The notes below the pieces were generated by a model. It was given only the letters and a program-made list of their open reading frames with translations. It searched no databases and was not told the DNA's origin. DNA of 64,000 bases, taken from Phascolomyces articulosus. Its lineage: Eukaryota; Mucoromycota; Mucoromycetes; Mucorales; Lichtheimiaceae. A program made the position numbers and the translations under genes. The DNA lies in assembly GCA_025677815.1 (NCBI GenBank), contig JAIXMP010000069.1, positions 43,725 through 107,724 of the forward strand, read 5' to 3'. Below are positions 1 through 13,005 of this stretch, piece after piece; the first letter of the stretch is position 1, and the number at the start of each line of letters is the position of its first letter.

Positions 1-651
1 TCCATTGAATGGTTATGATACCAGTAAGTTTAACATTAATCTGTATTATTATTTATGGTCAAAAGAATCATCATATTAATATACTATATTAGATGCTAGC
101 GAACCCTCTTCTACCCAAATGTTCAACCCTCCATTTGTTTATTCTATTGATATATCTTTTTCTGGACAATGGGTTGCAGCTGGCTTAGGTGATTGTAGTA
201 TCCAAATTTTAGGAGAAGTGGGAGGATCAAAGAAAAAGAAGAAACAAACATGTCATGCACGTCTTATGGATGCTCATACCAATCTTGTCAACTGCTTGTA
301 AGTACACCATCACGTGGATATATATAAAAGAGCTAAAGTCCATTAGAGATTGCTAAGTATAAAAAACACACTTTTAGATCATTTTTACCATCACAAGGTG
401 ATTCATCATCGTCAGAACAACTTTTATCTGGTTCTGCAAATGGTATTTTGGCACGGTGGGAGTTGGATGAAGAACAAATTCTTGCAAATGATACATTAGG
501 ACCCAAAGCGACCTATCAATTGGATAATTCGATGGCACGTTTGAATTGGATTGAATCATGCGGTATCGAATCTGATTCACATAGAATTGTAGCTGCAGGT
601 GTAGGCAATCAAGAAAATCAAGGCATATTGAATATCTATTCCATCATTTAA
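1..651 (+). CDS. WD40-repeat protein, 3' end (WDR53-like), partial
   Basis: C-terminal part of a beta-propeller scaffold protein; the 5' end lies outside the window. Exons read as 1-23, 93-297 and 378-651, joined by two introns with GTAAGT donors and TAG acceptors that keep one frame. The translation has WD40-like blades: a segment ending in SGQWVAAGLGDCSIQIL, and another with LLSGSANGILARWEL, followed by a last blade ending NIYSII and a stop. A Lys-rich loop (GGSKKKKKQ) sits between blades. WD-repeat protein 53 is the closest pattern I recognise, but any small WD40 protein would fit. The gene converges on the next one, with about 170 AT-rich bases between the stops. Confidence 0.7.
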
Positions 652-818
652 TAACAATAATAATAGTAAAAAAAAGGCCATCAACGACTTTCTTTTTAAT
701 AATAATATATAAATATATATGTATAATAATATATGAACAATTTGGTGTAAATAATACAAAAAGAAAAGAGGGAGGAACGGGTGAAATAAGAATAAACAAA
801 AAAAAAATCTTTGCTTTT

Positions 819-3800
819 TTATGATGCAATATCTTGTACAGCATATGTAGTATTTGGAGGTTGCAGGAATCGTTGCTGTTGTTCAACAAAGAATGTTGCA
901 GTTTTGGATTTAGCTCTAACAAGAACCTGCTGGGCACTGTTGAGATAAACTGTAGCAGCAGATACACTAGCGGATATAGCTGATACTCGTACACCAGGTA
1001 ACAATAAATTACCTGTTTTGAGAGGAACCAAATCCACTGAGAATTCGAGAACTTCTCCAGGCTATATATTCAGTAATAATACATCGTCAATTAATATCCA
1101 TAAACACATTATTTGTATTGGAAAGGGGAGTATATGGGTGTTCTTTTACCTTTGAAGTAAATCTCAGTCGTCGTTTCCCAGATAATAACCAGTTATCATA
1201 ATCAACATCGATATCGTAATAGAATTCATTATCTGATGGTTCATTATTTTCCATAGTCCAACCAGGTGACTGTTTGATACGTAAAGTGCAAGGACATGCT
1301 TCTGATACAAGCAAATCTCTTTCAGGATCCGTAAGCACCAATTCAGCAGTATGTAAAACCTAAAATAGAAATTAAAGTTCAGTATAACTCAATAACTATA
1401 TTACATATCATCCAAAATATATGAAGTATCCTCCCTTACCTTGGAAATAGGAACTTCAAGTGGGAAAAGAATAGCATTTGTTCGAAGTTTAGGAGCATTA
1501 TCTTTAATAGTACGTACAGTGATAGCCTCATGTTCCTATAAATTGATTTGACATTAATATAAGCATGAAAAGATTATTCACATGATAAAACAAACAAATA
1601 TATATGCTTTTATATACTTTACCTCGAAAAATTCTTCAATAAGATCCAGTAACTCGACCTTGGTTTTCAAATCACGATTCAGTAAGAAAGATTCGCACAA
1701 TTCTGCATCAAAGTCCTCCAAATGGACAACATCAGTTAGACCATAACTGACATAATCAATGGATGATAAGAACGCTTCTTTAACTTTGGAGAAAACATAG
1801 GCGAAGTGTTGGCTAGCTTGATGTTGTATCAATTTTCGTTTAAGCATAGCACCAACACTTGCTTCCACTTCATCCTTCAATGTGCGATACTTTGCAAAGA
1901 ATCGAACCTTTGGTTTGAGATCTGGCGTTATCCCCACCATTCCCATTTAAAATAAGTATAAACAGCTATCAAACATAGTAACCATTGAAATAAAACACAT
2001 ACCATGATCTACATTTTCTCGCTTTACTAATTTATACACAAATGTTGCTGCTTGTTTTGGGAAGAGGGTCTAAAAAATAAAGAAACCGATAAGAGAACTG
2101 TTAGTTTACAGCCCGATAAATTAATGATCCCATGTACACATAGTCATATGTCTATTACCAAATCCCATTGTTCAACAGTAGAGCTGCTTTCTACAGCATA
2201 TGATTTTGATGGTATCAACTTGGATTCTAGTATTCGGACAGGATGATCACCGTTACACGACACATCTACTTTGAGGAATACGCTATAAATCATATATTTA
2301 ACCAAAGGAATCATTAAGACGTCAAGAGAAAAGGACAAAAATATAAAATATATATTAATGAGAAAGTATTATTTACCAAGTTTCTCGGAAAATGCTCGTT
2401 TCTGTGACAACAAGTGGGATTGTGACATGAATCGAATGTGCAGATATAAATTCGCGTGTGTTACCTTCACATTCATAGATAACAGTTGTTTTCATCTATT
2501 TAATTTTGATATTTATTAATATTCTATATATCCTATTCACAGAAAGAATAAAAAAAATCCGCGACTTACTCTGTATTCAAACTCGGTGTAAGAACCTTCA
2601 TATTCAACTAAAAGTTCCAGATTTTGTTCAGGTTCACAATCAGGAAGAACAATTTCACCACTATCCAACATATCAAGCTTGAGGGATTTGGAATCTGTTT
2701 TTAATGAAAATTAATCACAAGTTTTCTTTTCTTCCTCTTACACCAAAAAAGCTAAGTATACAATTACCTTCGTCATTTTCTCCTTGAAGTGTTGCTTGTA
2801 CTTTATTGGTTTTTAATATAGAGAATCCTTCCATTTGTGGTTCCAACAGTACTTTTCCCTTTGAGATTGATTTCTTTCCAGTATTGATGCGGACAGCCAA
2901 TTGTTGTCGTTCACCAAGACAGACTAATATTAACAAGAATCAATAGGGGCGGTCACCGTTATCGTTGCTGCTACTTTCCATATAAAATAAATATATACTT
3001 ACTTTGGTCAGGTTGATTTACTGTTGCTTGAAGACGGTTCACATCATGGTTAAGACGTAAAATGCGTTTCTTTTGTCCATCCTTCATGAAGTTATGTGTG
3101 AACACAAGTTTTCCAACATACATTTCACATGCTTCAACAACATAGTTTCCGGATGTTGAAGTCTATATACCGTTTTTTTTTTTGTTAAAAAACCCGCATA
3201 TACATTCAGGTGCTAAAGATACTTTTATTATCATTACCTTGCTTGTAAGATATATCTTATTTTTTCCAGGTGCTAAATCCAAATTCTTGGTATCAAACCA
3301 TATTTGTTCAGGATCATTTCCAACAAGTCTTAAACAGAGTGTATCACAGTGGAGACTCTATACAAAATTATAATTTAGATCAGTGTATGTAGAGAAAGTC
3401 TATTAATAAATGTCTATAAGTACAGATAAAGTACCTTTGGTAAATAATTCTCAATACAAATTTCAACACTACTGCTTTCCACTGCAGACTGTTCATCAAT
3501 AATGGATACAACAACTATCCCAAACATGGGAGCAAATGGTCTACGTATATCTTTTTTTTTTACCAATTATTAGTTTCTTCAGATTTTTGACAGGCCCTTT
3601 TTATAAATAAGAAATTTTACCAGCATCAAGCTTATAAACGTTGGAAAGTAATTCTTCCATGTAACGTGTAGCATCTTCTTTGGGTAAACACTTTGCATTC
3701 TTGAGTAACGTCAACAATGATTCTATATACGTAAGAACAAAATAAGGGTAAAAATCCCTTGTGGGTTAAGGATAATCATAATTCCGCAACCTGTGCTACA

Positions 3801-6342
3801 TATTGCATAATATAACTATCCATCATAGTAGTAGTAGTAATAATAAAAAGGATATTGATCAGTTTTTCCCAGTCGCTTTTGTGAATCAGCACATTTTACG
3901 AGTAAGCTGTTCTCGATAGAACCCCAATCCTGTTCATCGTAGCGTCTTATCAAGGATTCAAAAATCATTACTGCGTCTTCGAGTTTGTCACGGGTACTAA
4001 TAATAATTCAGTTGGCAACGGTTTATAATTATGTTCTTCTTATCCACAATGTTTATTCTTTTATACACTTACTACTTCAGTGCGGCAATATCTCCATGGA
4101 CTGTAAGTGCTGCTCTTGGTCGATAACAGGTATCATAACTTTTAATAGCCCGTGTACTCAAAGCCTTTTTTTTTTCAATAAATTAGTACTAGTTGTACTT
4201 ATCCAACCCTATTCATAATCATGAATAAAAGAAAGCAACGTACCATGTACATTTTATCAAATGCCTCCACTGAATTGATTGCTTCGAGCAACTTTACGTT
4301 TGTCATAGGATCCTTAGGTTTTGCTGATGCTTTTGTACCCTCATCTCCAACCTTGGTATCAAGATAGATAGAAAATGGTTCGGTAACAGGTAAATGTTTG
4401 TATTTGGTTCCCAACTTATCTAACTATATATATATTCCAACAGCAACAGTAAAAAATAGTAAAATAAAATACAAATTAGAATTTCGAACGTTAAATACAA
4501 TGTATTTCCTACTCTTCTTTCTTTTTTTTTTTTTTTTGGTTTCCTATAAATCTATTATGTGTTACCTGTCTTCTAGCAGTTAATAAAAGGTCAGCCTTGA
4601 CGGCACTGTAGAGGATAGCGAAATTTGGATCAGCGGCAGTAAGATTTGTTGAAAATGGTTCACATTCATTTACAATGTTCATGCATGCTGAAAATACCCA
4701 TGATTCCACAAAGTTATCAACCAAAACATCCTAAATAAATATGTATATATTTGTATGAACATCATATATTTTCACATCATCGACTAAACCTGCCCTTCCC
4801 TCGTCTCCATTTGTTGAAGTTCAAAACTAATTACCTCATTTTCTCGAATTGCTGGAATGAAACCGCTGATGAATAACTGACCACGCTTGCAAACTTCTAT
4901 AATTCGCTGCAACTTCAATAACATACGAGTTTGTCGAGCAAACAAGTAACAACGGAAATCAAAAACCGAGATAATATTCTTATTAATCAAATCACGATAA
5001 CCCTTTCTTTTAAAATCCAAAATGTTGCCACAATCATCTCCTGCTTCTGTTGCACCAAAGTGACCAAACCATGCCAGTGCTTTATCTATATTGATTTATG
5101 CAATATCAGAGATCCATTTTGTTCAAAATTGATAGTCCATGAGATATCAACTCTTTCTTTCTTCCACTTTCCGCTTTTTTTATAGTCTTTCGTTACCTCG
5201 TAACACTTGAAAGAAAGATGCTTCAAGTTCATCATATTGGATAAGAGCATCTTCATACAACGTCATAATTTCAAATGCTTGTGCAAGTCCTTCCTACATA
5301 ATTCCCAAAATGAGTAAAATATCCCATCCTTATTCAGATATTGTACTGTTCGTCCACCTTCTTTCCAAAAAAAAAATATTTACTTTTAAAATAAAAAATG
5401 TGCAATAATTCCAGCCAGGCATATGACGTTGCATATCTAACCGTCGAGTATCTTCTTGGATTTGCAAGACTTGCATATCAAAACTGGCTAAAATGCTTTC
5501 TTTCATCTTTTCAAGAAATGATGTCCAGAGTTCTGAAGAAGGGTCATCTTGATCCACAATACGAATGTATGCACATCTATTATTACCATGAATGATCATG
5601 TTAGCGATATTGCACTATTTATCACTCAGCAAATACCATTTTTTTTCTCTTGTTAATGCATTTCCTCTTCCTCAAAATTAAGATAACGTTTACCTATCAC
5701 GTTTTCCTTGGTTGAAATCAGCACGAATCTTATCAAACACAGATGTTTTTAATCCAAGATAATTATTGGTTCGTTTCGTATCTTGGCCAGCAACATAAAC
5801 AATTAACCATTCTTGATTCTTTTTAGTAGCAATAAGATCCACCCACGTCTTGATCTGTTTTTTTACTTTATTCTTATACACGTCGTTATCCTAATAAGAA
5901 ATATATCAATACGTATCAGGATACAATATGGATCATCTATTCCGTTTTTTCCCCTTTCTTCCTGTGTGTTGGACATAAGATATATCTTTCTACGTGAATA
6001 TTTCACAGGAGTATTTACATCGCAATTAACAAAGTAAAGATTGAGGTACGTCGTATGTGCTGAAAGTAATGGTTGTGGAATTTGCTCAAAATTGAATCGT
6101 TGTAAATCGACTTCTAGTGATGGAATAAAACGCTCGGAACGTTGGCTAGAAGGATGCCATTGTAAGTTTTTTAAAGGAAGTCGTGATGAAAGGTCGTTCG
6201 CTACAAGTGGCCAAACGCCAAACTCATCGCAATCTATATTATAAAAAACAGTTATTATTTTTACATTCTTATATTTAAACGTATGAATAGCTCTTTAACA
6301 AACTTATAACTCACAAGTGACTGTAACCTTTCTTCCATTCAT
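819..6342 (-). CDS. TRS130: TRAPP complex subunit TRAPPC10 / Trs130 homologue
   Basis: Large subunit of the TRAPPII complex, which activates Rab/Ypt GTPases at the late Golgi. I chose the ATG at 6340-6342: it gives MNGRKVTVT, then an intron with donor GTGAGT, then a segment starting CDEFGVWPLV. The TRAPPC10 N-terminal pattern follows: a stretch with NQEWLIVYVAG, then KTSVFDKIRADF, then SSELWTSFLEKMKE and MPGWNYCTFF. The C-terminal half contains LKPKVRFFAKYRTLKDE, and the protein ends with a beta-rich segment beginning MDLVPLKTGNLLLPGVRV. Many short introns (50-130 bases) interrupt the gene, visible on the plus strand as CT...AC boundaries. I did not verify every exon join. All the individual ORFs on both strands inside this span are pieces or shadows of this one gene. 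Confidence 0.9.
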
Positions 6343-6380
6343 CCTCACTTCTTTTTTTTTCTAATGGAATAAAGCGTTCA

Positions 6381-6383
<3 letters not shown>

Positions 6384-6414
<31 letters not shown>
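6384..6414. repeat. Poly-A tract of about 31 bases
   Basis: A homopolymer of about 31 A lies just upstream of the TRAPPC10 start codon. It may be a promoter-type poly(dA:dT) tract or the scar of a retroposed tail. Length errors are likely in such runs. Confidence 0.8.
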
Positions 6415-6420
<6 letters not shown>

Positions 6421-6588
6421 AGGTACCACACGTAACAATGATATTAAACTGTTACAAGTGGCTATACTCCGCGAAAGCTCAGGGACTTTGTGTCACCAAA
6501 CATTCATTCATTATTAATTATCATTTAAATGTATTATCGCATCCATGAAAAACATAAACGAAAGAAAAGAAATATGTTGATTTATTTA

Positions 6589-7224
6589 TCAGTTCTTTTT
6601 TGGAGATGGGGGTCGAGGGATAGTAGAGGCTACATTAGGAGCAGGAGGTTCATATTTTGGAGGAGGAGCTGTTTGATAAGAAACAGGTGGAGAGTTGGAA
6701 GCACCAACAGTGGTAGCGCGAGGCCCTGGTTGGTATGGTGTTGATCCAGTGGGAGGTGGAGGAGCTTGCGCTTGTGTAGGTGGATGAACTGTTCCATAAT
6801 AAGCGGTTGAGGGATTAGGTGTCGAATAATGCTGTGCAACGTATTGAGCATGCTCACGCTCCTTGATCATGACATAGAATCCATGCAAATGTCCTAAGTT
6901 CTTGGCGTAAATAAAACTTCTTGCTCTTTTTCACTTGGCATATATTTTTTAAGCAGATTAATTCTATATATACTTACCAGGTATATAGCCAAGGATTGTC
7001 AAACAACTATTATATATAAAATATATATGCCAAGTTAGCAAAAATCATTATTATTCTCTTTCTAGGCGCCAAGATATTGGCAGGCCTAATAACAATTACA
7101 TATCTGTCAAAAAAAGAAAAACTCACAGATTGATCCAGAAATCAGCACCACATCCTTTCAATAGAAAGACGCCCACTGGCGGTAATAACATAATGATAAG
7201 AATAAGGCAGCAGTCGTCCAACAT
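6589..7224 (-). CDS. Pmp3/UPF0057-family membrane protein with PPxY tail (Sna3/Sna4-like)
   Basis: Small two-helix membrane protein. Exons on the minus strand are 7127-7224, 6978-7006 and 6589-6893, giving 143 residues with consistent phases. Helix 1 includes LILIIMLLPPVGVFLLK, followed by the family signature GCGADFWINLCLTILGYIPG and then HLHGFYVM. Unlike the 50-60 residue Pmp3 core, this protein has a 90-residue cytosolic tail rich in Pro, Gln and Tyr, with a PPKY motif (PPxY) near the end. In yeast Sna3 and Sna4 such a motif binds the WW domains of the ubiquitin ligase Rsp5 and directs vacuolar sorting; the length (Sna3 is about 133 residues) also fits. The same role here is inferred. The start ATG immediately precedes the first helix. 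Confidence 0.82.
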
Positions 7225-7457
7225 TCTGTGTATTAAATAAGAGTGATTATTGGAAATTTATAATAGCCAAGAAACAATAGCAAAAAAAAAAAAAATTGAT
7301 AAAAAAAGAAATGATTTGTTGATCAACTATCAAAATCGCATTTTATAGACAGAAATGAATTAAATGGTCACTTGATCAAAACTTTGTGACTCTAAATAAT
7401 AATACTAATAATAACAGCTAAACATATCTTGTGCATAATTATATATAAGACTACTTT

Positions 7458-9346
7458 TTATGCATTCTTATTCTTTTTCTTATTTATATTATGATGATTA
7501 TCACTACGATTAACGAGCAGTTGTGGTGGGGAAAAGACGTCATATAGATTATAAAAGAATCCTCGATCATAAATATTTTCCACTTCGTCTAAACTTTCAA
7601 TCTTGCGTTTGGATGGTGTGTTGGGTTTCTTTTGGTTGTTGCCTTTCTTACTTCTGTTTGTTGTTTTGGTACTGTTATTGTTTCCATTATCAGCATCAGC
7701 ATCCACTTCAACCCATAATTCACCTCGATCAATAGAATCCTCTACTAATTCCCATTTGAATGCTTCATTTGTTGTTACTCCACGTCCAGCGAGATATAAT
7801 CTACATTTTATTTTAGTTTAATCAGATTAATGATAAAAAGAACATGAGAAAAAAATGAATAGATTAATTGTGTATGTAAAAAAAAAAAACTTACTGATAC
7901 AAACAAAACAAAAAGACAACGAACGAAGCAACAGATGCCAAAATCGCAATGGATCCAATAATTCTATCTTTTTGCAATATATGCTGTTGTGTGACATAAT
8001 GTCAATAATGAAATAATGATTGCATGATTTTATAAAAGTATACATCAATTAACAACTTTACCAGCATGGCCTTGTAATATGGAAGAGGAACCGTATTTCC
8101 AGTAGCCTTATCTCTCATATACGCCCTGTCAAGTCCCCATTCGATAATAAATGCATTATAAATTTGAATACATAAATAGGCACCGTAGGCACAGAATTGA
8201 ACCAACGTGAATAAGAATAAGAAAAAGTAACGGTAGTTATTTACACCAACACATTGATTGATCCAAAAACAATGATGATCCAGTTGTCCAACACATGCTT
8301 TACACATTGAACAGTGTTTCGATCGTGCTGGTCTATGATAGTAAATATAAAGTATTGTTATTAAATGAGTCGCATAGCTCACAAAAAGAAAAAGATTGTG
8401 TGAAGAACTTACTTTTGAAACTGACAGGTAGAGCATTCCTTGGGTTCATACAAGATACCATCGTATTGGTAATGATCAAGAAACTGTTGAACGTTTTCCT
8501 CGGTAATAATACCCGGGTTACTCGAACAGGCAATGTAGTAGGCAACATACAATGAAATGATTTGTGTTGGAATAATATATCTATATATATACATATCACG
8601 AGTTGTATTAGACATCAGTTGTTCATTATATACTTTCATGTAGTCATCTGTATAGACTAGCAAACTTACAAATGGATAGAATGAAGATATATTCCCGGAA
8701 TATGTGGTAGAGCGTACTTGAGAAAGAGAACAATGGATCCACCTGTTATAAACAAGAAAAATAACTAAATTGTTTACAAATTAGTAACCACGACAAATTG
8801 ATATATTTTATCATATTATTTTTTTTTTTTACCTGAAGGAATGGATTGCGTGAATTAAAGCAATATTGCCAACATCCTGCTAGACGTTTCCAATTCTTGG
8901 TACCAAGCACCTTTTTCAATGTGGAGCTGTATTTTATGTTGTAAAATGTACGTGTATCAGTTACTCAACTTTAAATCCAAAAAAAGGAGCCCAGGTCCCT
9001 TCCCCTTTTTCTTACAATAAAGTATTAGGACCATGGATAGTCAAAAATGTATGGAGCTTGCCAATAATACCGTTTCTATAGTTCAACCCAGTTCATATTA
9101 GTATTTCATTTCTTTGACGACAAGATTGTTACTTTTAAGTTATGAGTGTACCTTAATTGAGGGCTTTGACCGAATAAAAGAATGAATACCATCACACCAA
9201 GGGCGATCAGTAATCCGATGGCTGTACCGAGCACATTCTTGTAATTTTTTTAAAAAAAAATAAAACTCAAACTTAATGGATAATGTAGAATAAAATGATA
9301 ATAATTGTGTGTTTTGAAGAAATGATTGTGATCAATATAATACCAT
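7458..9346 (-). CDS. SWF1: DHHC palmitoyltransferase, Swf1/ZDHHC4 type
   Basis: Integral membrane protein S-acyltransferase, probably in the ER, where yeast Swf1 modifies SNAREs and other single-span proteins. The cysteine-rich domain reads [17 protein letters not shown], then [14 protein letters not shown], then [15 protein letters not shown], so the catalytic DHHC and its zinc ligands are intact. The conserved post-DHHC TTxE box appears as TTNEAFKWE. Upstream segments give two membrane spans (one reads [14 protein letters not shown]). The C-terminus is Lys/Asn rich with NPTPSK-like basic stretches. The best start places the ATG (9344-9346) directly before a GTATTA donor and continues in the next exon as NVLGTAIG. 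This one-codon coding exon is inferred from splice signals. There are about seven introns. Confidence 0.86.
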
Positions 9347-9623
9347 GGAGAATGCTTTTGTCGTTTTTACAGTTGTTTCAGAGTGAAAAGGTGGTAGTAC
9401 AAAAAATTAATGAGACAGGTTGAATTATGCTCATTTTTCATTACTCATTTTTGGATTATCATGTGCAAATTTTGGTAACATTTTATTATACCTGCTAATT
9501 AGAAAATGTGTTGTTGATACATATAAATTTGATCAAGCTAATAGATCAGTTGCTATTTACAAATAGTTTTGATGAAGTAATATGGGAAGATCGTGGAATG
9601 GATTGTGAATAAATTGGTTGTAA

Positions 9624-12600
9624 TTACCTACGACCCCCCCTTCTCGGTGCAACACGAACTCGGATCTCAATATCTGCAAATCCATCATCAGGTACAGAAC
9701 TTCCATTCATTGGTAGAGAATCATCAAGCTCATCTTCTGCTCCATCATATCGGTTCTCTGTAAATGTAATAAATGCATATTCGTCAATAACTGTTATTTT
9801 ATATATATTCCCAGTAAATGCGGATTAATCTTCACTCTATTTCTCAACGTACCACGAAGTCGGGCTATGTCATTCGATGTAAGCGATGCAGTAATAAATT
9901 CCATAGGATTATAATGTGTAGTTTGATGAACCTAAGCCAAAAAAAAAGTATAATATCAGGATCCGATCTGTCTTATATAAACGTATTGTCAGTTTTTTCT
10001 ATCCTTTTTTTGTATATACCTTTTTGAAACGTTTAAAATTCATACGACCATTATCCCTTTCATCTTCTTCCCTGGGGTGAAATGTTGCTGGAACAGACAT
10101 AAGAATATTAGCGGAAAGGAGAGTAGTATACTTTTTGCCAGAAATAATTGGAACTTCATCATTGTAGTTTTCTTGTTCTGTATTTGGTAAACCTGGGAAT
10201 TCATCATTGTTACTTCGACCTCCAACAGGTTGTCGTCTTGTCCTAATCGTTCTACGTGAATTAGTACTTGGTGTAAGTTCAGGTACATCGCTAGCGTTAT
10301 CCTCGACAATAGGTTGGTTTCGTCGACTGGATGATACTGTTTGTCGTTGTGTTCTTCTTGATCTCGTTGGAGAGACAGGTGTTTCAGGCTCCGGTGAAGG
10401 ACCAATATTATAGGATTGTAGTTGCCCAGGAAGCTGTCGTCTCGGTCTTCCTCGTGATCTCGTTGGAGATGGAGCATGCGCAGGTTCTGGTTCTGGTTCT
10501 GGTGACGATTGTTGAAGTTGTCCAGGTAATTGACGGCTTGATCTTCTCGTTGATCTTATTGCTGGGGAAGATATTGGTTCTGACTCGTCATTGTTGACTA
10601 ATTGTTGAAATTGACCTGGTAATTGACGTCCTGGACTCCGTGATCTGATAGATGAAGGCACAGACTCTGGTTCATTATCATCGCTATTATCACCTGTGAC
10701 TACCGATCGACTTAGTTCTCCAGGTAATTGTCTTCTTGGTCGTCTAGAGACAGGTTCAGATTCAGGTACTAACTTTGGTTCTGATATGTTGCTATCAGGG
10801 GATGTTTGTGTCTGGTTTTGATGATTTGATAATGGTGATCTATTTGGTATATTGTCATCCATTTCATTAAGTTGTAAAGAATGAGGTGAAGGTTCTGGAT
10901 CACCCAAGAGATCATCAAAGAAGCCACCCATACTCACGGATGCTAGTTCTATTACAGCACTAGAGAAACTGCCAGTATTTGATTGTGCTGTGCCATTATT
11001 ATCGAGATCTGAGGGAGGTAAATCTGACATGACCACGATATCTTCATCTTCATCGGGATCAATACTAGCTAGTACCGCAGAATGTATCCAGTCTTCTTCA
11101 GGTAGAGTTGGATTACAGTGTTTATCTCTTGAGCATGCAATAATTGCATCACTGATTTCATCCCCTTTAATGGCACGCTTGTGTCTATAATAAAAAAAGA
11201 AAGCAATGTCAATTAAATACTGTTCCTATTTCCGGTTAAATACTTTTATTCTCTTCTCATAAACATTTCCAAGCTATTTTTCCTTCTTTACCTTTTTGCA
11301 AGTTTACCAACAATTTCATTGAATTGTTGAGCACATTTATCTGGTGGAATTATAATAAGTCGATTTTTTGCACAAAGTTCATCCACACTATAGAGTACTT
11401 GTAAAGAACATAATTTTGTTTTTCCTTGAGCTGATTTGATAATGGGTGTATATCGATCAAACTAATTTTATTAGAAGTTATAAATAGATGGTCAAAATAA
11501 GAAAAGGAAAAAATTATCAAATCACCTTTCACCAACAATTTAAATACATGCCTGATCTTTGTCAAATATCCAAAATTCCACATTTAAAAATAATGAGCCT
11601 CGTTGAGGTTTTGGTTCACAGTCTTCTTTTGATATACTGAGATCCCGTGGAATTGATGGTAGATAGTCTGATTCATCTGGCCATACAAAAGATCCATCCT
11701 CTTGAGATTCAAATGCCTCTAACCACCGATTTGAAATGATTCGTTTGGCGCTTGTCATACATAAGAAAAGTTTTGCTTTGATCTCAATGTTCTTCATATA
11801 AATATGTGTACACGTTTCATCCCATTCTTTATTCAAAATGATGCCTAATATCAATATTTAGTATGAGTTAAATTCATCATTCTAGGTCCAAACACGTAAA
11901 AAAAGAAAACACCCATAATCGAATATTTTTAAGTTACCTAATTTACAGGCCAACTCTGCAACAGCTAATTTATCTGAATTCGACATGGATGGTATACAAA
12001 CGACTACTGGTTCCCACGCCAATCTATTATAGATACAACCATCATCTATCAGTTTCAATCCATATATAATTGTATATATGCATCATACACGCGTATCATG
12101 TCAAGTCTAAGGAATTGTACCTTAACACACTTTTCAATGATCCAAACTTGATAAAATCTCGATCTTCCAAAACAGTTTCAGTTTCAACTCGTTTTGTATT
12201 AAGGAACGTTCCATATTTTGAATTATGATCTATAAGTCGTACTTCAGGGCGAAATTGTCGGTTGAACTATGCACAAAAGAGAAAAGTGTCAGGTCGTGTT
12301 GTTATCAAACAAAGTGTTACCTGTCATAATACACTTACAGCATCACGATTATTTTGTTCACCAACAATAATCATGGCATGTGCTCGACTCACGGATTTAT
12401 CATTGAAGAGAATAACAGTCCCTTATAGAGAGTTCAAGAGTTAGTCAATATTAAGAATGAAACGATCATTGGCCTTAGGTGATTTTGTAAGGAAATCAGT
12501 TACCTTTTCGACCTACGGAGTATTTGTATCCAGGTCGTATCAATATCTTTATTTCAGTGTCTATAAATATGTTATATATAGTCAACAATAATATTTCATG

Positions 12601-12667
12601 ATTCAACCGTTTTTTTTTTTTTATAAACACCTTGTCCATGATCATCGACCTTGTATAGAAACCACAT
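9624..12667 (-). CDS. NBS1: Nibrin / Nbs1 homologue (MRN complex)
   Basis: DNA double-strand-break sensor that partners Mre11 and Rad50 in the nucleus. The first exon encodes MWFLYKVDDHGQ. An FHA domain follows, with GYKYSVGRKG, the phosphopeptide-binding SVSRAHA motif and DHNSKYGTFLN. Next come BRCT-like segments (11.2-12.1 kb), including SNRWLEAFE. A long disordered linker carries six Arg-rich units around RQLPG. Near the C-terminus, MNFKRFKKVY corresponds to the NFKKFKK Mre11-binding motif of animal Nbs1. The end is RVRVAPRRGGRR; the acidic-aromatic ATM/Tel1-binding tail of animal Nbs1 is not obvious. The stop is at 9624-9626. The three C-terminal exons and the N-terminal exons join in frame. 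BRCT identity is inferred from position as much as from sequence. Confidence 0.87.
10200..10745 (-). repeat. Tandem protein-coding repeat (RQLPG units) within Nbs1
   Basis: Four perfect RQLPG cores plus two degenerate ones (RQTVSS, RQPVGG) recur every 31-35 residues. Each is preceded by an Arg-rich patch and followed by Gln and then Ser/Glu/Pro acidic sequence such as SPEPEPEP. The DNA repeat is diverged, so the peptide pattern rather than the nucleotide sequence seems to be conserved. Confidence 0.8.
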
Positions 12668-13005
12668 TAGGGATTAGAAAGGTGAAAGTTATGCGGAACA
12701 CAAAACCCGAACCTTCAAACCCGCAAAAATATTCACTGCGGCGGGGCCCAGTAATGTAATCTTATTGTTCGATATAAACATCCAGGTATAAAAATATAAA
12801 CTGTGCTTTGTATATAAAATTGAAAAATACAATTTTCATTTATTATACTACATTTATATACACTCATTATTAAAATATATAATAACTGCCGCCACCACCA
12901 CCGGTAACTGTTTCGTTTACTTTCCCAGAAATCCCTGAATTACTACTCATCAATAATAGCTATCATCGCTACTTTCGTTTTATCTCTGTTTGTTTCGAAC
13001 TAGGT
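12668..13005. other. Intergenic: Nbs1 promoter side and 3' flank of F-box gene
   Basis: Contains the start side of the Nbs1 gene and the 3' flank of the minus-strand F-box gene. A CGGCGGGGCCC stretch near 12738 is unusually GC rich for this window. No coding signal was seen. Confidence 0.5.

Noticed and set aside
10207..10597. Plus-strand and second-frame ORFs in the Nbs1 repeat region
   Set aside because: They are shadows of the repeat-coding frame; they lack independent start context and splice logic.
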